DNA from: Legionella longbeachae
Lineage (GTDB): Bacteria > Pseudomonadota > Gammaproteobacteria > Legionellales > Legionellaceae
Length of the DNA: 64,000 nucleotides
Direction: 5' to 3'
Assembly (NCBI RefSeq): GCF_004283175.1
Contig: NZ_RXNW01000009.1
Span: forward strand, 142,067 to 206,066
Positions within the stretch are counted from its first letter, which is position 1. Every line of letters begins with the position of its first letter. Position numbers and translations under genes: made by a program. Shown piece by piece: positions 36,943-45,334 of this stretch. The notes below the pieces were generated by a model, which had not been told where the DNA came from, searched no databases, and saw only the letters and a list, made by a program, of their open reading frames with translations.

Positions 36943-37986
36943 TTAATCTGCAATTAGTTTATAATGGCTTGGACGTCCATCAGTGGTATAAATTAACTGA
37001 GCGCCTAAGGCTTCAGCTTCCGAGCGTTTTAGCAAGATATAGCCTTTCCTGCTTTCAATGACAACTCCATGCCAGGGAGTCATCCAGCTTTCATTTCCAA
37101 TTAAACGGATGCCCAATTTGTTTGCGCCGCAAGTTTGAGGATGAATCGACAGTCGTACGGCCTTGGGAAAATGTTCTGCAATTAACTGACTCCACGCATT
37201 ACTTCTCCTTATGACCTCGTATGCTTTAGAACGAGATTCTTTTTGGATGGCAGTACGACTTTTAGTCTGGCCTTGATATTTTGAGTCTTCAAATAAAAAG
37301 CGGGTGATGCCTCGATACATGCGGTTTGATTCTTGCTCATCTGGGCTAGCTGCAGGTTTTGCGCCATTGCGAATTTTATACTTAAGAAAATCTAGTGATT
37401 GCCCATAAGTTTTCATCAGTTCGTCACGCATTTGAATAAAGTTAAGTCCCTTATAAAAGTCATCGAGATTAAAAGTTGATAGGTACGGGATGGACATTTC
37501 CTGTATCAATTTATCTAATTCAACTTGGTAATCGGTTACATTACTTTCCTTCATTCCAACCACATCACTAAATACTCTACCATCGGAGCACAGAATGATT
37601 TGAACCCCGGGGTGATAAAATTTTTTAATTTTTTGACAAAGGTTTCCAAGAAAATTAAGTGCAATTTTTTCTGCATGATCAGGAAAATGACTCAGTACTT
37701 TTTCAGGGTTTGGGGACTTTCCAGGGAAAGCTGGCAATACAAAAGTTACTGGCTCATTTCTTTTTACTGCCAAGATTATTTTTGATAAATGTGGTGAACC
37801 ACATTTGGGACAATTGATATCGCTACAAGCATTGATGGATTTTGGTACACGACGAAAAATCATGAACTCAGCCAATATTTTTTTCGCCATTTCCATAATA
37901 GAATTACTATCTAACGATTTTTTAAGTTCAAAATTTGTAACCGAGTGATTCTGAATTGTACTTAAATTAAATGTTTTATTTTTCAT
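36943..37986 (-). CDS. pvcA: Isocyanide synthase, PvcA/IsnA type
   Basis: The protein is 347 aa. The classical family motifs are present: 'FVLPAFPGKSPNPEKVLSHF', 'HPGVQIILCSDGRVFSDVV', 'NRMYRGITRFLFED', 'AVRLSIHPQTCGANKLGIRL' and 'MTPWHGVVIE'. The enzyme converts the amino group of tyrosine or tryptophan into an isonitrile with ribulose-5-phosphate. Near the N-terminus 'CSDINCPKCGSPH' has three Cys and one His in zinc-ribbon-like spacing, a detail absent from the other isocyanide synthase here. It is first in a four-gene operon and divergent from a LysR gene 82 bp away. It is clearly distinct in sequence from the protein at 19487-20548, so the two are not a recent duplication. Confidence 0.9.
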   Translation of the reverse strand: MKNKTFNLSTIQNHSVTNFELKKSLDSNSIMEMAKKILAEFMIFRRVPKSINACSDINCPKCGSPHLSKIILAVKRNEPVTFVLPAFPGKSPNPEKVLSHFPDHAEKIALNFLGNLCQKIKKFYHPGVQIILCSDGRVFSDVVGMKESNVTDYQVELDKLIQEMSIPYLSTFNLDDFYKGLNFIQMRDELMKTYGQSLDFLKYKIRNGAKPAASPDEQESNRMYRGITRFLFEDSKYQGQTKSRTAIQKESRSKAYEVIRRSNAWSQLIAEHFPKAVRLSIHPQTCGANKLGIRLIGNESWMTPWHGVVIESRKGYILLKRSEAEALGAQLIYTTDGRPSHYKLIAD

Positions 37987-38068
37987 TTTTTCTCTCCTGA
38001 AATTAGATTACTTATTTTCAAGAGATAAATAAAATGACTTATTTTAATGGTTGTGATAAAGTTTTTTT
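37987..38068. promoter_or_regulatory. Divergent promoter region of pvcA and the LysR gene
   Basis: This is an 82-bp gap. It contains TTAT-n9-ATAA at 38012-38028, a short dyad of the kind LysR proteins bind, although the T-n11-A spacing is not exact at its ends. Its position between the divergent genes is the main argument. pvcA is preceded by AGGAGAG, a good ribosome binding site. Confidence 0.4.
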
Positions 38069-38905
38069 ATGGCTTTATTATTAGATGACATAAAATATTT
38101 TATAATCGTTAGTGAAACCCTTAACATTACAAGGGCTTCTGAGATTATTGGAATATCTCAGCCTGCACTCAGTTATGCTGTGAAGAGATTAGAGAGTAAA
38201 CTGGGTGGACAGCTTCTAATTCGTCTAAAAACGGGTATCCAGCTAACGAAGCTTGGAGAGGAGTTTAAGCGGCGTTCTTATCGCCTGTTATATGAATGGG
38301 AGCAGACCCAAAACCTGGCCAATTCTGAATCAGGCCTTATTCAAGCTAACTATACTATTGCGGTTCATCCATCAGTTGCTCTTCATACGCTCGAATACTT
38401 TATGCCAAAACTTCAGGAAAACTTTCCAAAACTTAGTTTTAATTTTATTCATGGTCTTTCAAGAGAGATGACTGAAAAAGTTATTAGTTGGGAGGCCGAT
38501 TTTGGAATTGTTGTTAATCCTATAAAACATCCTGATCTGGTTATTAACAACTTAAGTACGGATGAGGTCACCGTCTTTTATGCCCTGAATGCTGAAGATA
38601 AACTGATTTATGATCAAAATCTTGCCCAATCACAATATATACTTAAAAAGCTGGGTAAAAAATTAATTTTTAATGGTGTACTTAATTCTGCTAATCTTGA
38701 GGTTGTTGCTAAATTAACATCATTAGGCCTTGGTTATGGTCTTTTACCCTCCAGAGTCGCATCTCAATATAGCCACCTTAAAAAATTAAAAAATGCTCCT
38801 GTATTTCACGATGAGATTTGTTTGGTCTATAGGCCTGAAAAACATAAAAATCCTGTAAGTAAAAAAATAATTCAGATTATCAAGTCTTCCCTGGATATTC
38901 GATGA
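38069..38905 (+). CDS. LysR-family regulator of the pvc-like operon
   Basis: The protein is 278 aa. The winged helix is at the N-terminus: 'LDDIKYFIIVSETLNITRAS' and 'GISQPALSYAVKRLESKLGG'. The effector domain follows from about residue 90 and ends without extra parts. The domain is slightly shorter than average (LysR proteins usually have about 290-300 residues). Divergence from pvcA with 82 bp between them is the classical layout for a LysR protein controlling its neighbour, so it probably controls the isonitrile operon, possibly sensing a pathway product. PtxR plays a comparable part for pvc in Pseudomonas. Confidence 0.88.
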   Translation: MALLLDDIKYFIIVSETLNITRASEIIGISQPALSYAVKRLESKLGGQLLIRLKTGIQLTKLGEEFKRRSYRLLYEWEQTQNLANSESGLIQANYTIAVHPSVALHTLEYFMPKLQENFPKLSFNFIHGLSREMTEKVISWEADFGIVVNPIKHPDLVINNLSTDEVTVFYALNAEDKLIYDQNLAQSQYILKKLGKKLIFNGVLNSANLEVVAKLTSLGLGYGLLPSRVASQYSHLKKLKNAPVFHDEICLVYRPEKHKNPVSKKIIQIIKSSLDIR

Positions 38906-38968
38906 AATATTGGTGTATGGGTAGTCAGTATACTTGGGTTGATATTTAGTTAGAGCTTAATGTGATTG

Positions 38969-39150
38969 GCTGTTAATAGTTGGCAATTACTCTTATGGGA
39001 AAGTTTAGAATCCCATTATCCATGATGGATGCAAGGAGTAATCATTGGGATCAACGCTTCGGTCGTAGGATTATTATTAATCGCATTTGATCAACTGGTT
39101 AGGTCAAAGCGCTATTTTCTCATGATATGATTATTTTTTAGCGATTAAGG
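38969..39150 (+). pseudogene. Relic of a chromate transporter gene, inverted relative to intact chrA
   Basis: The plus strand matches the 3' part of the intact chrA at 43969-45156 base by base over about 170 bp with scattered changes. Compare 'GINASVVGLLLIAFDQLV' here with 'GINASVVGLLLTAFYQPV' there, and the shared bases TCAAAGCGCTATTTTCTCAT / TCAAGCGCTATTTTCTCAT. There is a frameshift just after this point, and no upstream part of the gene remains. It has the opposite orientation to the intact copy. Confidence 0.8.
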
Positions 39151-39169
39151 TCCGAATTTGATATCAAAC

Positions 39170-41542
39170 TCATTTCAAATGAATCCCAACTTTAACGGGA
39201 TCCATGAGTTCTTTCATAGAGCTATTTTCTTCCAGTTTAAGTCGAATTTCTCTAAAGCTTAGGCGATTTGCATGATTAAATGCATCAATCACCCGCTTTA
39301 TATTGTCGGAGTACATATTTTCAGGCGATTTACGAATTTTTTCTTGAATTAAAATAATCGAATCGGAGATATTATCTTCATCTGAACAATCAATGGCATT
39401 TACTATATTGCGTATATCTTGAATCAGGCTTGGGACAGCATTATCTGTTCCCTTCATTAAATCATCATCTTTTAATACGACCCCCACAGCAAAAATATTC
39501 TCTTCTCTTTCATTTGTAGGTATCTTTATAACCCTATTTTTCACCTTAAACTTACCTGGCAGAGTACTATCTGTTACTAAACTCTTTTCTTGATGGGGAA
39601 TATTAGTATTATTATGGGGAAGGGTGGTTTGCGGTTGGAGGCTGGATGATTGAGTTTTTGCAATGGACGGAAGACTATATTTTGTTATATTATCTTTAAG
39701 GTTTTGTAATCTATTTTCTAAATCATTTACAACAGAGTAATCGAGATCTTTTTGGGATTTATTCTGTTTATTGCTTTTCTTTTTTAGTATCTTTAATGTT
39801 TCTAGACATCGCTCTAGAATAGCTAAATAATCTTCTGATTGAGATGAGTTTATCTGTGTGATGTTTTCCAGAACAGCGATTTGCTTGGTTATGTCAGCTA
39901 AAAGTTGTTTCATAGTTACTTTCTCAGCTACTTCCTCCTTCTGAACTGGTAGTTTAAGAGTACTCAGCGATGCCAGCTTAACCGACGCCTGTTGGCTCAA
40001 TTTAAGGATTCTGTCTTTCAGATCCGTATCAATTAGCCCCTTAATTCGTTCACTCCTCTCTGAAAGATAATTAAATTCCCGTGATGCATTAGCGAGGTAT
40101 CGAAACTTAGCTCCCCACTCACCTTCAGCGATACATGCACGTGCCTCCTCAAGTGCCACTTTGTTATCGACCATCAATTTAATTATATTCATGCCTTCTT
40201 TGGCTATAGCAGCTTCTGTAAAGTTAAAATCAGTCCACTCGCTCTCTTTAGGGAATGAACCACGAAATGGGGTATTAGATTCTTGTAGGTGTGAAATATA
40301 TTCTTCTAATACAGGAATGATTTTTTCCTTCAGAAACCCTTTATATGCTTGAACCTGGCTACTTGGAGCTTCAAGAACTAATAGCTCTTGTTTTTTTATT
40401 TGGATGTATATATTGAAAATATGATTTAATTCTGATTTTTTTCTCTTTTCTAATTCTCTTTGCTCTTGCTCTACAGTATTCTTTAAATCACCCAACTGAA
40501 CAATTAACTGTTCCAGCTCCTCAAGGGGAGTCAGATCAACTTCTGGTTGTTCCTCTAAATTTATTGCGTTTTCTAATTGTTCGTTTAACAGGGTCAACAT
40601 TGGCAAAGTTGATGCGCTTTGTAATTCTGTCAGGGTGCTATTAACTGCAAGAGCATGATCGATAGACAAAACAGACACTCCACCGACTTGAAAATTTCTC
40701 ATCTGCTCCAAAAAACTTTTCGCATCATCCTGTGCTTCAGGTTTATATAAATAGTGTCTAAATGAATCATTTTGCACCGCAGATAATTTCAGAGTATTAC
40801 GCCGATTTTTAATTAAATCAATATATGAATTTCTACTAATTTCATTTTCCTCGGGTATATAGAACTCAACAAATTTTTCAATAAACTCATCAGGCATAAG
40901 ACAAATTTTTAAGGTTGCTTGATTTATTTCCCCTCTAAATAGATCATTTTTCGATAAAGCGATGGGATTTAGGATTTTTGAGGGAAGAAAAAATGAATTT
41001 GTCCTTTTATCATCTAACCAATTATTCGCAGCAAAATCTCCCTTACTTGGTAAATTTGCAATTACTTCCGGTGTTAGGGAGAAATGAAGTCTTTCATCTA
41101 AAAGTGATGCAAGACATTGATCGCCGTCTATCTTAATTACTCTACCGTCTTTGTCTAAACCTATATTTCCATTTTTCAAGTCAACTTCTTGCAAAAAAAC
41201 TGCTACCAGAATCGCCTGTCCTAAACCGGTATACGTTCCATCTTCAAACAGCTTACCTTCCCCATAAGGCAGGGATTTATAGGACTCTACCTTTTCAGAA
41301 CAGACAAAGTAGTCTTTTTCGTCTTTAGCAATACGTGTTTGCGGTTGGTGGGGAATAAACAAACGAAAGAACTCTTGTGCTAAAACCTCATGCCTGGCTA
41401 TTACAGGATTATCAGCTATCTTGACTATCCAGTTACTTGAATGTCCAGGAAACGCTCCTTCTGTAAACATATGAGTAGCTGCATGTGCCTTTTGGGGTTT
41501 AGGGCCTACAAATTGATTATAATCAAATATTGGTAGAGTCAT
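39170..41542 (-). CDS. Large candidate effector with HipA/lipid-kinase-like N-terminal motifs and coiled coils
   Basis: The protein is 790 aa with no signal peptide. The first 260 residues look like an atypical kinase fold: 'NWIVKIADNPVIARHEVLAQ' (possible ATP-binding Lys41 and a helix), 'VFLQEVDLKNGNIGLDKDGR' (Asp121 and Asn126 as a catalytic loop) and 'VIKIDGDQCLAS' (Asp139/Asp141 as a metal site). Similar motifs are seen in Legionella proteins with phosphoinositide-kinase-like folds such as LepB. From about 335 to 640 the sequence is coiled coil ('KNTVEQEQRELEKRKKSEL'). The C-terminus is Ser/Glu-rich ('RLKLEENSSMKELMDP'), like a Dot/Icm signal. Kinase activity and secretion are both inference; a HipA-like toxin role is less likely given the size. 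Confidence 0.6.
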   Translation of the reverse strand: MTLPIFDYNQFVGPKPQKAHAATHMFTEGAFPGHSSNWIVKIADNPVIARHEVLAQEFFRLFIPHQPQTRIAKDEKDYFVCSEKVESYKSLPYGEGKLFEDGTYTGLGQAILVAVFLQEVDLKNGNIGLDKDGRVIKIDGDQCLASLLDERLHFSLTPEVIANLPSKGDFAANNWLDDKRTNSFFLPSKILNPIALSKNDLFRGEINQATLKICLMPDEFIEKFVEFYIPEENEISRNSYIDLIKNRRNTLKLSAVQNDSFRHYLYKPEAQDDAKSFLEQMRNFQVGGVSVLSIDHALAVNSTLTELQSASTLPMLTLLNEQLENAINLEEQPEVDLTPLEELEQLIVQLGDLKNTVEQEQRELEKRKKSELNHIFNIYIQIKKQELLVLEAPSSQVQAYKGFLKEKIIPVLEEYISHLQESNTPFRGSFPKESEWTDFNFTEAAIAKEGMNIIKLMVDNKVALEEARACIAEGEWGAKFRYLANASREFNYLSERSERIKGLIDTDLKDRILKLSQQASVKLASLSTLKLPVQKEEVAEKVTMKQLLADITKQIAVLENITQINSSQSEDYLAILERCLETLKILKKKSNKQNKSQKDLDYSVVNDLENRLQNLKDNITKYSLPSIAKTQSSSLQPQTTLPHNNTNIPHQEKSLVTDSTLPGKFKVKNRVIKIPTNEREENIFAVGVVLKDDDLMKGTDNAVPSLIQDIRNIVNAIDCSDEDNISDSIILIQEKIRKSPENMYSDNIKRVIDAFNHANRLSFREIRLKLEENSSMKELMDPVKVGIHLK

Positions 41543-41685
41543 AACAATTTATATCAAAAAATACATTATTTAAGTATAGTGGAAATGCTAGAAACACATG
41601 CGCGAATAACTATCAATCTAAAAATTAATTATTACTATAACCGATTCCTTAGATATTAAATTTGTAATGCTTTATACGTATATCC

Positions 41686-41916
41686 AATGCACCATTTTAT
41701 TTAATTCCTTGATGGCTCGACCGTAGACTTGATTTTTATCCCTGTTAATGGCATTGCTATGGGGTGTTTGATTACTTTTAATCATTTTTAAGTAACCCGT
41801 TTAGCAGCAATAGCATAGCGTAGATGCGACAAATAAAAGCCAATTGTATCAGTAGGCTTCTCGACTGCGCGATATAGAGAACTCTATTGCTGTTGATCTT
41901 GATCTATGTTTCATCT
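41686..41916 (-). pseudogene. IS6-family transposase relic
   Basis: On the minus strand, in three frames, the central part of an IS6/IS26-type transposase is readable: 'DET.IKIN', then 'LYRAVEKPTDTIGFYLSHLR', 'YAIAAKRVT' and 'INRDKNQVYGRAIKELNKMV'. These match the usual order DETYIKVKG, YLYRAVD..G.TIDF, KRDAKAAKRF and ITVDK...Y..A...L. Stops and frame changes show it is dead. The rest of the 490-bp gap (41543-42032) holds nothing else recognisable. Confidence 0.7.
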
Positions 41917-42032
41917 GGTTGATGTTCTAATCGTTTATTAAATGCTGGAGTATATCACTGAACCCAACTATACATAGTATACGCCATTGCTCTGCCATCA
42001 TTGCTTCTAAACCACGATAGCTTATAACTTAT

Positions 42033-43709
42033 TTAGAATACCAGCGGACGCAAACTAATTTCCGCTTTTGCAGCAGAACCTTCGTTTTTAATTGCGTTTA
42101 AACCCAGCCTGATATTAGTACATCGTTGCTGTGCTAAATCCTGACTTATCCAGTTCTTGGGTAATTGCGGGTGCGGTTTTATTCCGGCATTGAAGCGTTG
42201 ATTATCCCCAATCTCTATAGCGTGAACTATGATTTCCATACCTTCGGGAACCTGGTTTTCCACCAAATATTGTCGGACAGCTTGTTCAACTTGTGCCAGT
42301 TGAGCCTCTTCCATTTCGTTACAAATGGCATCGATTTCTTCTTGGGGATTTAATGACAAAGCGGCTGTTCTTGCTCTACGAGCAATGTCTTCGGGTACGG
42401 GATATCCACCTAACATTTGCTGTCCAAGTGCGGTAAATATATCATTGGCTATATTGTTAAATGTAAATGATTTATATTCTCTATACCTTTCTGGATTATC
42501 TTGCATATCACCCTCAAGCCGAGACATAGCGGTATTCATGTTATACATATATCGATCCACAAGCTGATTAAGCAATACATCTGATTGACCACTCACATAA
42601 ATGCCCAGTTTACGCCAGGCGCCTGTTTTCTCTTTTTCAGTTTCTGCTGGTAAAATAAACTCATTCCGCAGATCATTCTTTTCCTCTGCATTTTGTGATG
42701 GTATTGCCTGAAACAATTGTTGAGCAATAATCTGGTATTCAGGTGATAGAAAAATTGCTTCAATACAGCTGCGAATTCCGGCTCTACATTTATCTAATTG
42801 TTCTTGCGTAACCGGTGTAGAAAATAGGTATTGCCACTCTTTAATCGTGCGAGAGTCTTGGGGAGTTAGTTTTGCCTTCATCTTCAGCCATTCATCTTCC
42901 ATCCTAAATTGGAGCGCTTCATATTGGCTCTCAATTACTGCAGAGTTAAGTCCTGGTTTGGGTGCTTGTAAACCATTCCAGCCTCGGGCTGGTATTATAT
43001 TTACATAAACATTCAGGTTATTTTGGCTTTGAATAAAGACCATACTATGATCAAGACAGGACTTTTGGTCTCCTGCTCCTGGACAACTTGTCGCTGCTTG
43101 GTATGTTTTAGATAGCAGAACAACAGGATTGTGACCTTGTATTATTTTAATAGGAGGAGACTTCTCTGTTGGAGTCTGATTCTTTGTGATCCAAACACCA
43201 ACCATTACATCTGTTGTACTTTCATCTGTGGCACCATTTTTAAAATATTGTGAATTTTGTGATGACTTTTCAGAACGTTTTTGAGTCGTAACCTCTGTAG
43301 GATAACAAACGCTAATATCATATCCTATTGAAAATTCCGTAGATAAAACGTGATGCAGTTTTTCACGATTTTCAATTACCATTCCAGCTTCAGCAACCTG
43401 ATTGGTCACTGTTGCAAAATTGACATCTCCTCCAAAGGTAATCTCGCTGATGGCATTCCACTCATCTGGGGTAAATTTTTCTTTAACCTCTCTTATAAAT
43501 TCTGCAATATCACTCAGCGTTCCATCACGTTGATTTTTACCACTTCGGCCATGCACCGTTAAATTGAGATGATAATGTGCATCTTGATGTTTAATAAGTT
43601 CTGCAGCATATTTATGAGGAGATTTTTGGGTTTTAATAGCAAACACTTTTTTCCCATGAGGAGTAGAGCCGATGATCGTTTTCGAGGCTATATCTTGATA
43701 TCTTGGCAT
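42033..43709 (-). CDS. Unknown 558-aa protein, candidate effector
   Basis: No firm family is recognised. The N-terminal 110 residues have an alpha/beta pattern: 'HYHLNLTVHGRSGKNQRDGT' followed about 35 residues later by 'ISEITFGGDVNFATV'. The His-Gly after a hydrophobic strand, then a second strand ending in Gly-Gly, resembles clan CD cysteine proteases (caspase/C80-like), but the position of the catalytic Cys is taken by Asp, so any such protease would be inactive. The middle has a Cys pair in 'AATSCPGAGDQKSCLDH', and the C-terminal third is helical. There is no signal peptide. It lies beside another large orphan protein and an IS6 relic in an accessory region. Function unknown. Confidence 0.55.
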   Translation of the reverse strand: MPRYQDIASKTIIGSTPHGKKVFAIKTQKSPHKYAAELIKHQDAHYHLNLTVHGRSGKNQRDGTLSDIAEFIREVKEKFTPDEWNAISEITFGGDVNFATVTNQVAEAGMVIENREKLHHVLSTEFSIGYDISVCYPTEVTTQKRSEKSSQNSQYFKNGATDESTTDVMVGVWITKNQTPTEKSPPIKIIQGHNPVVLLSKTYQAATSCPGAGDQKSCLDHSMVFIQSQNNLNVYVNIIPARGWNGLQAPKPGLNSAVIESQYEALQFRMEDEWLKMKAKLTPQDSRTIKEWQYLFSTPVTQEQLDKCRAGIRSCIEAIFLSPEYQIIAQQLFQAIPSQNAEEKNDLRNEFILPAETEKEKTGAWRKLGIYVSGQSDVLLNQLVDRYMYNMNTAMSRLEGDMQDNPERYREYKSFTFNNIANDIFTALGQQMLGGYPVPEDIARRARTAALSLNPQEEIDAICNEMEEAQLAQVEQAVRQYLVENQVPEGMEIIVHAIEIGDNQRFNAGIKPHPQLPKNWISQDLAQQRCTNIRLGLNAIKNEGSAAKAEISLRPLVF

Positions 43710-43968
43710 ATTACACTTTCTTTAAAATGAATTACATGCTTAACATTAAATCAATAAGGTGTGTATGTGTCCAATTAGAAATACTTAATTCACATATCAA
43801 ATGTGCAAATAATATTAAAAATCACATGGATTATGTTTTATATGAATCGAATTCAGGTTAAATTAATACCTAAACTTTAGATAAATTCGACATATTGGAA
43901 GAAAACGGTTTTATGAAAAAAATCATTGATCCTATTAAAGTTGGAATGAGTTTGAATTGAGATTGAGA

Positions 43969-45156
43969 TCAAACTTGGGAGATAATCGCACAAAAAAGTA
44001 CGACAATCCAAGCAGGGACTCGCCAAAACTGCAGCAAAAGAAAAGCCGTAATTGCTAATAAATAGTCATATAATGAGAAAATAGCGCTTGACCAAACCGG
44101 TTGATAAAATGCGGTTAACAACAGTCCAACAACTGAAGCGTTGATTCCAAGGATTGCTCTTTGCATCGATGGATGTTGTCGTAGATTTTCCCATAAGGGT
44201 AATGTGCCAACTATTAATAAAAAAGATGGCAAAAAAATAGCAACTAATGCAATGAGTGCTCCAAGCCATCCATGGGGGACATTCGTTGAAACTGCACCTA
44301 AAAATGCTGCAAAAGTAAAAAGAGGGCCTGGCAATGCTTGTGCCGCACCATAACCAGCTAGAAAAAGAGAGTTATCAACCCAACCATTCGGAACGACTTT
44401 TGCTTGTAATAGAGGCAAAACTACATGTCCTCCTCCAAACACTAAAGAGCCTGAGCGATAAAATGCATCAAATAATTGCAAAGGATAATTTATAGTATAT
44501 GAAGATAAAATAGGTAAAAAAATCAGTAAAATAATGAAAGAAATCAATAAAAAAATTCCTGTACGTTTACTGATGTTAATCACCAGCTCACTTGTTGGGA
44601 GTGATTGATTGGGATGAAGAAAAAGTAAACCAAAAATACCACCAATAATGATCATGAGTATTTGTCCTGCAGCATAAGGGATGATGCTTGAACCAATACA
44701 AGCAAATACGGCAAGGCTTGCTCTTGTTTTATCGGGACATAACGAGACACTCATTCCCCAAATTGCTTGGGCAACAACTGCAACAGCGACTACTTTTAAG
44801 CCATGCAACCAAGGAGCATTATCATGAATTCCCAGTTTGATAAAAAGGAGACCAAACGATACCATCAGTAAGGCAGAGGGTAGGGTAAACCCAAGCCATG
44901 CAGCGATGGCACCGCGAATGCCTCCCTTTGATAAACCCAGGGCGATACCTACTTGACTACTCGCAGGCCCAGGTAAAAATTGACATAAAGCGACTAAATC
45001 TGCATAAGCATGATCACTTAGCCATTTCAGACGATTTACGAACTCATGGCGAAAATAACCAATATGGGCTACGGGGCCTCCAAAACAAATACACCCCAGC
45101 TTCAAAAAAATTATGAATATAGTGGTTGTAGTTACATTATCCTTCAATTCTTGCAT
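43969..45156 (-). CDS. chrA: Chromate transporter, two-domain CHR family
   Basis: The protein is 395 aa with about 10-12 membrane segments in two homologous halves. Family marks include 'KLGCICFGGPVAHIGYFRHE', 'LCQFLPGPASSQVGIALGL' and in the second half 'GSLVFGGGHVVLPLL' and 'GYGAAQALPGPLFTFAAFLG', the repeated FGG and PGP motifs of CHR proteins. It exports chromate in exchange for protons in known members. A relic of the same gene is found about 5 kb away in inverted orientation, so this locus has been rearranged. It stands alone. Confidence 0.92.
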   Translation of the reverse strand: MQELKDNVTTTTIFIIFLKLGCICFGGPVAHIGYFRHEFVNRLKWLSDHAYADLVALCQFLPGPASSQVGIALGLSKGGIRGAIAAWLGFTLPSALLMVSFGLLFIKLGIHDNAPWLHGLKVVAVAVVAQAIWGMSVSLCPDKTRASLAVFACIGSSIIPYAAGQILMIIIGGIFGLLFLHPNQSLPTSELVINISKRTGIFLLISFIILLIFLPILSSYTINYPLQLFDAFYRSGSLVFGGGHVVLPLLQAKVVPNGWVDNSLFLAGYGAAQALPGPLFTFAAFLGAVSTNVPHGWLGALIALVAIFLPSFLLIVGTLPLWENLRQHPSMQRAILGINASVVGLLLTAFYQPVWSSAIFSLYDYLLAITAFLLLQFWRVPAWIVVLFCAIISQV

Positions 45157-45334
45157 GATTGATTATTCTTCGCAGAAGTCAGCAATATTCATCCTGAACC
45201 TGGATTTTCAACAGTTTGCCCCGAAATCTTGCCTGCATGCGAATATGCGGTATATAACAAAATAAACAGCAGCTTTTGTAAGTTATTTGTGCTTGGTACA
45301 ATAAGCATTTTGTCATTCAGAGCTTTTACATATT

